A stretch of DNA of 36,080 bases. It comes from an uncultured Bacteroidales bacterium. Its GTDB lineage: Bacteria; Bacteroidota; Bacteroidia; Bacteroidales; UBA932. The notes below the pieces were generated by a model that searched no databases, was not told the origin of the DNA, and saw nothing but the letters and a program-made list of their open reading frames with translations. Made by a program: the position numbers and the translations under genes. Below are positions 9,037 to 16,690 of the stretch, one piece after another. Each line of letters starts with the position of its first letter. Within the stretch, counting starts at the first letter, position 1. Location: NCBI GenBank assembly GCA_946410455.1, contig CAMKAJ010000025.1, positions 1 through 36,080 of the forward strand. The letters are read 5' to 3'.

Positions 9037-10389
9037 TTAAAAGGAGTAACCAATGCCAAGCTGAAAATTCACGCCCTTAGGAATCACGGTCACGGCCGTG
9101 AAATCCTTGTAGCTTATGCCTGTAGACTTGACATCCTTGTAGCCCCAGACCTGCGTGTCCTTAGTGAACCAGGCCACACCCGCATTAACGGTAAAACCGC
9201 CCAGTATAAGCTTGCCGCCAACTGAAGCATATATACCGGAAGTGCTGTTTTTGAATCGTGTTGTAGATACCAAATCTTTATTGGTGCAGGAATAAATTCC
9301 AGGCCCCCCGAACAAATACAGCCACTTGAACACCCGAATGTTAGCGCGCGCATCTATCGCAAAATACTGGAAGTTGTTGGCAGAAGAAGCGCTCGCAGAT
9401 TTACTTTTACCAGCCATATCTAACGCTCCAAATGGATAAACCATCGCCTCCAGGCCAACTGTGCCCAGGATATTGAGAGCGCCTATGCCAATACCGGGAG
9501 CAAGTGTAGATTTACCATCAAACGGCAAAAAAGTTGCTCCTACAAGTACTGGCACCCTCACGCGGCTACCTTCGCGTTCTGAATACGCAAAATCGTCTCT
9601 AGCCTGCTCAGGCCTGGTGTCTTTCTTGACCGGGGGTGCCGGGGCCGGGTCTGTATCCAGCTTCAGCTGCTGTTTCTTGGGAGCCGGCTGAGACTTCGGC
9701 TCCGGCTTGGGCTCCGGCTTGGGCTGCGGCTCCGGCTTCACCTCCTGCTTGGGAGCCTCCTTCTTGGGCTCCGGCTTAGGCTCGACCTTCGGCTGAGGCT
9801 GAGGTTGCGGCTTCACCTCCTGCTTGGGAGCCTCCTTCTTGGGCTCCGGCTTGGGCTCGACCTTCGGCTCCGGCTTAGGCTCGGCCTTCTCGTCTGCCTT
9901 CTGCATCTGCTTAGACCTCTCTGCCACTATTTCGCTCACAGTCTTGCCCCCCTGCTTCTGGGAGTCCTCAGAGGCAGTATTGTTTGCAAGGATTGCCGGT
10001 TTCTGCTTTGGAGGAGTAATACCCAGCGCCTTGAGGCGCGGGTCGTCCGGATTCACCAGGCTCAGAGCCTGTCCGGCCTGCTTGGCCTGCTCCATCTCCT
10101 TGCCACGGAGATAATAGTTGATATCGTCAACCAAGTCTTTACATACCTGGATATCGGAGCGCAACTTGTCCATCTTGGGATACTCGGGATGCTCCTCTCC
10201 GAGCAACTGGAGGTGCCAGTCGCAAAGGATGAGAGAACGGTCGTAGTCTCCCCTCTTGTACAGCTCCTGGGCATCAGCAAGGATTTCGTCCTTATGATCC
10301 CTGTAATACCAGATACTCTTGTCTTGCCCGTAAAGCGCAGAGGCGGCGCACAGGACAATCGTCAGCAGAATAAACAATCTCTTTTTCAC
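9037..10389 (-). CDS. Outer-membrane barrel protein with helical N-domain and Pro/Glu/Lys linker
   Basis: This is a 450-residue secreted protein with a signal peptide (cleavage near ALYG/QD, residue 21-22). Residues about 25-125 are helical and TPR-like (AQELYKRGDYDRSLILCDWHL). Residues about 168-235 are a PKPEPK-type linker, long enough to cross much of the periplasm. Residues about 278-450 alternate hydrophobic and polar residues, with many aromatic and Gly positions, and end in GIGYSF. A terminal aromatic residue of this kind is the usual signal for Bam-dependent insertion of a small beta-barrel. No family is recognised with confidence. TonB also has a Pro-rich linker, but the barrel end and N-terminal signal peptide rule TonB out. 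The gene lies between the FtsX permease (11 bp upstream) and the giant lipoprotein (12 bp downstream), so a part in export or anchoring of that lipoprotein is plausible. Confidence 0.72.
   Translation of the reverse strand: MKKRLFILLTIVLCAASALYGQDKSIWYYRDHKDEILADAQELYKRGDYDRSLILCDWHLQLLGEEHPEYPKMDKLRSDIQVCKDLVDDINYYLRGKEMEQAKQAGQALSLVNPDDPRLKALGITPPKQKPAILANNTASEDSQKQGGKTVSEIVAERSKQMQKADEKAEPKPEPKVEPKPEPKKEAPKQEVKPQPQPQPKVEPKPEPKKEAPKQEVKPEPQPKPEPKPEPKSQPAPKKQQLKLDTDPAPAPPVKKDTRPEQARDDFAYSEREGSRVRVPVLVGATFLPFDGKSTLAPGIGIGALNILGTVGLEAMVYPFGALDMAGKSKSASASSANNFQYFAIDARANIRVFKWLYLFGGPGIYSCTNKDLVSTTRFKNSTSGIYASVGGKLILGGFTVNAGVAWFTKDTQVWGYKDVKSTGISYKDFTAVTVIPKGVNFQLGIGYSF
9736..9869 (-). repeat. 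75-bp-spaced direct repeat encoding the PKPEPK linker
   Basis: About 59 bp beginning CTTCACCTCCTGCTTGGG at 9736 recur at 9811 with a single A/G difference (9778 versus 9853). The spacing of 75 bp equals 25 codons, so the duplication lengthens the linker in frame. Shorter GGCTCCGGCTTGGG units flank it on both sides. The linker is expected to vary in length between strains by slippage or recombination. Confidence 0.85.
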
Positions 10390-10400
10390 TGCGGTAGCTA

Positions 10401-12026
10401 TTATCTATCGTAAATTAAATCTCCTGGGGTTGCCGAAAGCAAGTTCTTCATAACCAGCCGTACCGACACAGCTGCGGCCGCAAAGATTACGGCTATTGCA
10501 AGCAGGCTGATGAGCGGCGGGCAGAATGATATAACGTCGCACTTCCATAGCGACAGGTATCCGAATCCGTCGGCCTTCACAATTCCGAACAGAGGCAGAA
10601 GCAGCTGCACGAGGGAGACAAACACCAGCGATACGGCAAGCGCCGCTCCCACTAGCGAGAGCATGATGGTCATGTACACCTGCTGCAACTCCTTGTTGGA
10701 AATGCCGAAAGCCTTGAACGTTCCAATATTGCGCTTTACCTTCTGGAAGTAGGAGCGCAGGAGGTTGACTATAAAGAGCAGGATGCACACAATCGCAAAC
10801 GCCACTATCACAACCGAAAGAGTGATTGCCATGACGCTCACAGACTGGAAATTCTCCTTGGCATTTATCTGCGACATCTCTATCTGCAGGCCGCTGCCCT
10901 CCACAAGGTCGTCTGCGAAGGCCTTTATCTGCGTAAGGTCGTTGAAATGAATGGAAAGGTAGTCACCGGAGCCCAGATTGTCGTTCACATACTCATAGGG
11001 GAACAAGCGGTAAACACCTTTGTCTTTATACTCCGCCATGAGTATCTTGTCTACCTCCGCGCAGGCCTGCCACGGCAGGGAGAGCGAATCCACGCTGGAA
11101 ACCACCTGGCGGAAGCCCAGATAATGGAAGCCTTCTTCTACATCTTCTACGGTGTTGCGGAAAGAATACAGCTCCCGGGGGTCGATTGTTTCCGAGTCCA
11201 CATAGAAAGGAACATCGGTCCGGGTTGCCAGGAGCTCGGCAAGGCGATCGTCGAACTCGTAGCCATCTACCTCTTCCGGCACAAAATAGCACAGGGAAGA
11301 AGCGTAGTTCTCGTTGGCCATATTGAATACGGGCGAGAAATACTGACGGTACAGGTTGGTGCAGCCTACCACGTCCACGTTGCCGGGAAGCCTCCTTACG
11401 ACACCAAGCACAGGCACAGGCACACGGGCGCGGTTATTGGTAAGAGTGAAGCCCAAAGCGTCGGCTCCGGGCGAGGCAAAGAAAATATCCACGTACGCCG
11501 GGGCCGATTCGTATCCCAGACGCTCCAGCGACTTTGCCGTAAGAATCACTCCTATGCTGCAATCGGGGATGGTCTGCACCTCTTCTGCGCTATACCCCTC
11601 CACCAGGTTGTCTTTGCTGAAGATGGCCTTTACCAGCTCGCCGTTGGTGCGTATATCAAAGAAACGATGTGTGAGATAAGCCCTGAGCGAGTCTGTAGCT
11701 CCAAAATAATTGAAGCTGTACATAAAGTCGTAGGAATGCCCGAGAATGTGGTACTTGGACGCCACAGCCGCCGAGTCGAGCTGTCCGCCGAAGTTATCGA
11801 AGGTACCGGACGCACCCGGGTCTTTCTTTATCTCAACCCACTTGATGAAGGGGTCGTTCATCCTGTCGTTGAGATAATTGAGGCTGCCGTTAGAGAAGGC
11901 TATCGCAAAGAACACCGCCACCAGCATAGCCGTCAGCAGCCACATGTTGGAGAAGTTCTTCCCGTGCACGACCTTGCCCTCGCGCACTATGAACAGCTTG
12001 AGGTAATCCGGAATATCTTTTCTCAT
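10401..12026 (-). CDS. FtsX-like ABC transporter permease
   Basis: This is a 541-residue inner-membrane protein with one N-terminal membrane helix (about 30-48), a large periplasmic domain (about 50-390) and three C-terminal helices (about 397-423, 447-478, 497-525). That is the MacB/LolC/FtsX (type VII ABC) topology. The cytoplasmic stretch FQKVKRNIGTFKAFGIS resembles the family's ATPase-coupling region. Such permeases do not pump across the membrane; they pass mechanical force to the periplasm, for example to extract lipoproteins (LolCDE) or gate signalling (FtsEX, TagST). The start overlaps the stop of the ATPase gene by 4 bp, so the two form one transporter. There is a single permease gene, so it is probably a homodimer. 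The context, with kinase and FHA genes upstream and lipoprotein genes downstream, suggests signalling or lipoprotein handling. Confidence 0.85.
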   Translation of the reverse strand: MRKDIPDYLKLFIVREGKVVHGKNFSNMWLLTAMLVAVFFAIAFSNGSLNYLNDRMNDPFIKWVEIKKDPGASGTFDNFGGQLDSAAVASKYHILGHSYDFMYSFNYFGATDSLRAYLTHRFFDIRTNGELVKAIFSKDNLVEGYSAEEVQTIPDCSIGVILTAKSLERLGYESAPAYVDIFFASPGADALGFTLTNNRARVPVPVLGVVRRLPGNVDVVGCTNLYRQYFSPVFNMANENYASSLCYFVPEEVDGYEFDDRLAELLATRTDVPFYVDSETIDPRELYSFRNTVEDVEEGFHYLGFRQVVSSVDSLSLPWQACAEVDKILMAEYKDKGVYRLFPYEYVNDNLGSGDYLSIHFNDLTQIKAFADDLVEGSGLQIEMSQINAKENFQSVSVMAITLSVVIVAFAIVCILLFIVNLLRSYFQKVKRNIGTFKAFGISNKELQQVYMTIMLSLVGAALAVSLVFVSLVQLLLPLFGIVKADGFGYLSLWKCDVISFCPPLISLLAIAVIFAAAAVSVRLVMKNLLSATPGDLIYDR

Positions 12027-12895
12027 TGCTTGTGCCTTAAAAACAATTCAAACTCAGAGGCTTCGTAAGCCGAAATACCATTGGTCCAACGACCGTCGGG
12101 GCCGGGAGCATACACGCAACTGGAGTCTATGACCCCATGGAAGCCATAGTCATCGCCCGACTCGTTCCCGGCATCCGGCTCTTTACGTATCTTGATGATG
12201 ACATCTGCAAACTTGACGGCCAGCGGCATGTCGTGGGACACGATTATGGCAGAACTACCCGGGAGGGCGGCAAGCTTGGCAGACAGAAGTTCCATGGCGC
12301 GCACAGCATTCTCGCTGTCGAGGTTACCCGTAGGCTCATCCCCAAAAAGCACCGTAAAGTCGGGTATGACGGCACGGGCAAACGCAAGGCGCTGCTGCTG
12401 GCCACCGGAAAGCTCCTGTGCCATACGGGAGGTATCTACATGCGCGAGTCCCAACTCTGCGAGTACCTCGGCGGCACGGGCGAAGGACTCCTCCTGCGAG
12501 TAACCCTGAAGCATACGCGTAATGGATATGTTCTCGTACGCAGTAAAATTGCGCATCAGATTGGTACTCTGGAAGATAAAGTTGAAGTGAGTGCGGCGGA
12601 AATCAGAGAGGGCATCGTCGCTCCCGCTGCGCCACAAGGCCAGAAGGTCTATGGCGTCGCCCTGAGGAGGGTTGAAGACGAACTGCGCGCCCTCATCGGG
12701 CACGATAGTGTTGTTCATGAGGCCGAGCACCTCCAGGATGGTACTTTTGCCTATGCCCGATTCACCTACGATAAATATTTTCTTTCCCCGGGGCAATAGC
12801 AGCGAGCGGATTTCCAAGACAACCTTGGAAACCCCCTCACGATAATTCTTGTCGTACGAGCAGCGAAGGCCCGAGATTTGGAACAGCGCACTCAT
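12023..12895 (-). CDS. ABC transporter ATP-binding protein, LolD/MacB type
   Basis: This is a 290-residue ATPase. Walker A is GESGIGKST (about 43-51), the signature is LSGGQQQRLAFARAV, Walker B is FTVLFGDEP, and the D-loop region is TGNLDSENA. GNLDS after DEPT is characteristic of the LolD/MacB/FtsE group that partners FtsX-type permeases. An H-switch follows in IIVSHDM. The C-terminus carries about 60 extra residues beyond the core. The stop overlaps the permease start (ATGA), and the gene starts 3 bp after the VWA protein gene. It should power the adjacent permease. An analogy to TagT, the ATPase of the TagQRST input module of the T6SS threonine phosphorylation pathway, is inferred from context and not shown by sequence. 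Confidence 0.9.
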   Translation of the reverse strand: MSALFQISGLRCSYDKNYREGVSKVVLEIRSLLLPRGKKIFIVGESGIGKSTILEVLGLMNNTIVPDEGAQFVFNPPQGDAIDLLALWRSGSDDALSDFRRTHFNFIFQSTNLMRNFTAYENISITRMLQGYSQEESFARAAEVLAELGLAHVDTSRMAQELSGGQQQRLAFARAVIPDFTVLFGDEPTGNLDSENAVRAMELLSAKLAALPGSSAIIVSHDMPLAVKFADVIIKIRKEPDAGNESGDDYGFHGVIDSSCVYAPGPDGRWTNGISAYEASEFELFLRHKQ

Positions 12896-12898
12896 ATT

Positions 12899-15301
12899 CT
12901 AAAGAGGCAGAGGAAGATACTCGCTCGGGAGCCAGTAGTACTTGTCTTTGGTTCCGTGAGTCTCCATCAAGAAAGGATAGTTCTTCTGAAGCACGGACTT
13001 GAGGCGGTCTATACTGCTGCTCATCCCGGAAACGATCTTTCTGTACTCCACGGTAGATACCACGCCAGGATCCACTATATCGTCCAGGGTATAACCACTC
13101 TTGGGCTTGTAATCCGCAATACCAAAGACCTTTGCGAGAATCTCATAGTAGGAGGTTGAGCGAATCTGGTTCTGGGCCACGGCAGAGCGGGCCAGGTTCA
13201 TCATGGCGTCGTAGTAGGGCTTACGGTCGGCCCTGTCGCCCTTGGAAGCCTGGTACACCTTGTCCAGGTCGCGCACGAGGTTCTTGAGCTCCGAGGCCGG
13301 GAAGAACACCACCACCTTGAAGTAAGGGTGCTTGCCGTAGCGTTTGGGAGCATACCCACGGAAAGACGTAAGCGCGTTCTGGTCTTTGAGGGCCTCATAA
13401 TTCTCTTTACCGATGATGGCGATGACGGCATCCCTGTCGAGCTGTGTTCCAACAGCATTGTCGCGCACCATAGACACAGGCGAACCGGTCTGGATGTAGT
13501 TGTCTGCCATGGTGTTGAGTTGCTGTACCGAGCTCTTCCATGCGCTCAGCACCTCTTCTATACCGGAAGTCAGGTCATCTACCCTCATGGGCTCGTTCAT
13601 CTTGGGATTGAAGCGGAGCTTGCCAATGTAGAAGTTGCGGCCTTCCTTGTCCTCGTTAAGCAGGGTGTAGCCGTTCTCTTCTTTCTCCAGATAAATCTTC
13701 ACCTGCTGGCTGGTCATGTTCTCGTAACGCTTCTGAACGCTGGCACGGATGAGATATTTTATTTCGTCGTTGAAGTTCTGGTAAGCTGTCTTATTGCGGT
13801 TGGTCACCTGGAAGCCCATGATGGATACATTCTGGGCTGCGAACTTATCTACCAGGGTGCTGTTGGAAATCTTGTACTTGCCGTTGTCGCCGCAGTCGCC
13901 GATGATGAGCATTATGTTGCTCTGTCCCTTCATGTCCTTGGAGGCCGGGAAGAACTGGTCCAGGGCAGTATTGATTCCGTAATAGACAGACTCCTCGTCT
14001 CCCTTGGCTATACTCTTGATTCCATAGCGGCCGCCGGTATCGAGCCACTTGCGCAGGTTCTGGTTGCGCGGCTGGGTAAATCCACCCTGCGAGGGGAAGC
14101 ACTCGGAAACAAACTCACCGTCCTCCTTGTCGCGATAAATCAGCACGCCAACGTTCACTTTGTCGTCGGGGAAGAACTTCTCCACCTCCGCCAGGGCCTT
14201 CTTGACGGCGTCGAAGTACTGCTTCATGGAGGAAGTGCCGTCAATCACAATTGCCATGTTGACTATGCTTCTCTGGGCCAGACGCTGCTGAGCGTCCCGT
14301 TTTGTGGCGTCGTACTTGGTGGCCGTCTCGGAGAAAGACTGCTTGCCCGAAGGGTTGAGCGTACCGAAGGAGGTACAGTGGTAGGTCATATCGTCGCCTC
14401 CCTCAAGAATAGGGAAACGCAAGTAAGTAGGAGGATAATTGCGATAGCGCTCATCTATGAAGTCGGCGCTCTTGCCGTTTACATCCAGGCGAAAGACATC
14501 TCGTATCATAGGACGTCCGGAGCAGTCGCGGGTGTGATAAACTTTCCACTCTGCGTACTTGGATGCGAAGAGCTTTACATCCTCAACCTCCCAGGTAGGT
14601 TCGAGGCAGGTCCTGGAATTCCAGGGCACGAAGGAAGTATCATCTACCCAGCCATAAAGGTCGCCGGCTGCATGAATCTCTGCATCGTAGCCCAGCAGCA
14701 CCCTGTTGTCCTGTCTTTTGAGCACGTAGTAGAAGTGCATGTCGGTAGCCAGCGGAGAGCCGACCTTGCCGTCCGGGGAGTCGTATATCATGCGCTTGAT
14801 GTCTTTCTTCTCCTTGCCGGTCTTGTCCAGGTCTATACAAACGACGGCCTTCTTGGAAATGCCGATATTGTCTGAGAGGCACTTCTCCCACAACAGGAGT
14901 TGGCTGATAGGTATCCAGCCACGGAATTTTGCACCGGAAGATATCTTGGGACAATCGAATTTGACTTCCTCGAAAAGCATCGCGCACTCGTTTACGATAT
15001 CCGCAATCCATACTTTCTCGCCAAAGCTGAGCTTTCCAAAGGGCTTGCCGTTAGCGGGGGCGTCGAAGGTTACGTTGTTATCGCGGTCACTGAACGCCAC
15101 CCAGTAGCTTCCGCCAGCATTGCGGTCGCCCTGGCCGTATGGCTCGTGCTGTACGTCCTCCACGACCGCCTCACGCACGATATCGCGGCTCAAGATGGCA
15201 GGTTTGAATACTTTTACTTCGCGTGGCAACTTGGTCTGCGCCGATACGCCGACGGGCAGCATCAGCAGCAATGCGCTAAATAAGTAAACTAGTCTTTTCA
15301 T
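12899..15301 (-). CDS. Periplasmic VWA-domain protein, TssR-like
   Basis: This is an 800-residue protein with a signal peptide (cleavage near VSAQ, residue 20-22). Two SH3-like segments are suggested by FRGWIPISQLLLW (about 126-138) and LYGWVDDTSFVPW (about 215-227). A von Willebrand factor A-type domain begins near 346, with a MIDAS-like DGTSS at 354-358; the usual DxSxS serine at the third position is Thr. It continues through VGVLIYRD and LIIGDCGDNGK. A helical C-terminal region with YYWLPSEYLPL ends it. The domain plan resembles TssR of Bacteroidales type VI secretion systems (subtype iii), but no other T6SS structural gene is in the window, so TssR-like is a fold-level guess. It lies 12 bp after a small envelope protein gene and 3 bp before the ABC ATPase gene, and probably acts as a periplasmic scaffold. 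Confidence 0.68.
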   Translation of the reverse strand: MKRLVYLFSALLLMLPVGVSAQTKLPREVKVFKPAILSRDIVREAVVEDVQHEPYGQGDRNAGGSYWVAFSDRDNNVTFDAPANGKPFGKLSFGEKVWIADIVNECAMLFEEVKFDCPKISSGAKFRGWIPISQLLLWEKCLSDNIGISKKAVVCIDLDKTGKEKKDIKRMIYDSPDGKVGSPLATDMHFYYVLKRQDNRVLLGYDAEIHAAGDLYGWVDDTSFVPWNSRTCLEPTWEVEDVKLFASKYAEWKVYHTRDCSGRPMIRDVFRLDVNGKSADFIDERYRNYPPTYLRFPILEGGDDMTYHCTSFGTLNPSGKQSFSETATKYDATKRDAQQRLAQRSIVNMAIVIDGTSSMKQYFDAVKKALAEVEKFFPDDKVNVGVLIYRDKEDGEFVSECFPSQGGFTQPRNQNLRKWLDTGGRYGIKSIAKGDEESVYYGINTALDQFFPASKDMKGQSNIMLIIGDCGDNGKYKISNSTLVDKFAAQNVSIMGFQVTNRNKTAYQNFNDEIKYLIRASVQKRYENMTSQQVKIYLEKEENGYTLLNEDKEGRNFYIGKLRFNPKMNEPMRVDDLTSGIEEVLSAWKSSVQQLNTMADNYIQTGSPVSMVRDNAVGTQLDRDAVIAIIGKENYEALKDQNALTSFRGYAPKRYGKHPYFKVVVFFPASELKNLVRDLDKVYQASKGDRADRKPYYDAMMNLARSAVAQNQIRSTSYYEILAKVFGIADYKPKSGYTLDDIVDPGVVSTVEYRKIVSGMSSSIDRLKSVLQKNYPFLMETHGTKDKYYWLPSEYLPLPL

Positions 15302-15313
15302 CTCCTCAACATT

Positions 15314-15910
15314 TTAGAACAGCACAACAGCGGGCTCGAACATTCCCATGAGCCTCTCTTTTCCGAACAAAGAAGACGCCTTGACCTTCTGGAGTTCACC
15401 GTCTTCGCGAGGGTAATATATCTTGATAGCCAATTTGCCCTTGGGCAGGCTGGCCATCTCCATGTCCCAGTACAACCTGGCGATGAGGGCGTTGCAATAT
15501 CCCATTTCTACGAAACTGCGGTTGATGTAAAAATGGAACACCACCCTGTCGAAGTTCCCGAAACCAGGGCCGCCCCATTCTGTACCGGAAAGCTTCTCTA
15601 TAAAGAACTTGCGGTCCGACTCGGGATACACATTATGCTGGCTCCGGCTATTGAGAGTAGAAACAAAAGCCTCAAGATCAGCCCCTTCCTGCGACGGGGA
15701 CACCATCACGCAGGGCTCGTCTCCGTTTGCAAGATACACCACAACGGTACGGCCGGGGTCTGCAGTTGCGGTATTCCAAATGGTCGTAACCAGTTTTGAG
15801 AGCGTGCTCTCATAATGGTCATGAGCTATGTAATATACATCCAGCTGCCTGCCAGACAGCACAAAAGGCAACAATACGGCAATAACTGCCAAAACAAAAC
15901 GCTTATTCAT
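15314..15910 (-). CDS. Small secreted protein of unknown function
   Basis: This is a roughly 198-residue protein. I choose the ATG at 15910 because it gives a proper signal peptide (NKRFVLAVIAVLLPFVLS). The longer reading from 15943 adds 11 residues inside the upstream gene. The start overlaps that gene's stop by 8 bp. The mature part opens LDVYYIAHDHYESTL and continues with alternating strands and helices (TVVVYLANGDEPCVMVS, FDRVVFHFYINRSF), suggesting an alpha/beta fold. I recognise no family. Its place immediately before the VWA/TssR-like gene, in the same transcript, suggests that it acts with that protein in the periplasm. It has no lipobox. Confidence 0.7.
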   Translation of the reverse strand: MNKRFVLAVIAVLLPFVLSGRQLDVYYIAHDHYESTLSKLVTTIWNTATADPGRTVVVYLANGDEPCVMVSPSQEGADLEAFVSTLNSRSQHNVYPESDRKFFIEKLSGTEWGGPGFGNFDRVVFHFYINRSFVEMGYCNALIARLYWDMEMASLPKGKLAIKIYYPREDGELQKVKASSLFGKERLMGMFEPAVVLF

Positions 15911-16682
15911 CTGACTTCGCCTCCACTTTAATAATTTTACCATTCAAACTATATACAAGCTTGGTGACTGTAACATTGACCCCCTCGTTTCTGCAAGAAA
16001 ACAACGCCCGCATGGAGCTCTTCTTACCGTTGCACACCACTGAGCAGTTAGCGTAACTGGCAAAAGCGCCACTAACTGTGGACTTGCCCCTTTCGGTATC
16101 GCCGTCACATTCCGCAATGATGCCTGTAAGCTCGGTGGCACTCATCTGGGGTTTCTTTACAGAGATGCTCCTGGACTGCACGAGAGCAGAATTCTGGTCA
16201 CGGAGTTCCAAAGTATAGTTACCGCTGAGGTTATGGGCAATATTGTCTATCTTGCCACCTGTATCCGTATAGCTTTTGCCGCTCTCTACATCCTTCAGCA
16301 CAATGAGCATAGGCTCCTCGGTACCCAGAACCTTATACCCCGACAGCCGGAAAGAATTGCCGTTGTAAACCACGCCGGCATAAGTGACAGACAGCTCCAG
16401 CTCGGGTTTTGCTTCCTCTTGGGGAAGACTCTGCACTTCTGGCTCGGGCTGCGTTTCTGCAGGAATCAAGCTCTGGGGGTCGCTCTCCGCTATCTCCTTG
16501 AGGACCTTGTCTTTAATGGACACGGGCTCGGATGCAGAGGGCCTGGTAGGGCGCCTGGCTGCCGTCTTTGCAGACTGCTTTGGCTCGGGCTTGGATGAAG
16601 GCTTTAACATCGCCACCATCCCGAAGCCCAGGGCCAACGCGGCCAGGAACACCACTACATATACTACGACGTTCTTCTTCAT
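15903..16682 (-). CDS. Single-pass membrane protein with periplasmic C-domain, unknown function
   Basis: This is a 259-residue protein. A membrane helix at about 5-27 (VVVYVVVFLAALALGFGMVAML) lacks a clear cleavage site, so it is probably an N-terminal anchor. A Lys/Pro/Glu-rich linker covers about 28-95. The C-terminal part (about 96-255) is beta-rich (LELSVTYAGVVYNGNSFRLSGY, GNYTLELRDQNSALV) and has three cysteines (in AECDGD, NCSVVCNGK) and a fourth in FSCRN, which could form disulfides. No family is recognised. It begins 8 bp after the barrel protein gene and overlaps the next gene by 8 bp. An inner-membrane-to-periplasm linker role in the cluster is an inference from topology. Confidence 0.7.
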   Translation of the reverse strand: MKKNVVVYVVVFLAALALGFGMVAMLKPSSKPEPKQSAKTAARRPTRPSASEPVSIKDKVLKEIAESDPQSLIPAETQPEPEVQSLPQEEAKPELELSVTYAGVVYNGNSFRLSGYKVLGTEEPMLIVLKDVESGKSYTDTGGKIDNIAHNLSGNYTLELRDQNSALVQSRSISVKKPQMSATELTGIIAECDGDTERGKSTVSGAFASYANCSVVCNGKKSSMRALFSCRNEGVNVTVTKLVYSLNGKIIKVEAKSDE

Positions 16683-16690
16683 ACCTGGCT

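Noticed and set aside
9037..10389. TonB, because of the Pro/Lys/Glu linker
   Set aside because: It has a cleavable signal peptide and a C-terminal barrel ending in Phe, with no TonB C-terminal domain.
13328..14875. Plus-strand open frame of 515 codons
   Set aside because: It is antisense to the VWA protein gene, an artefact of codon bias; no domain is recognisable.
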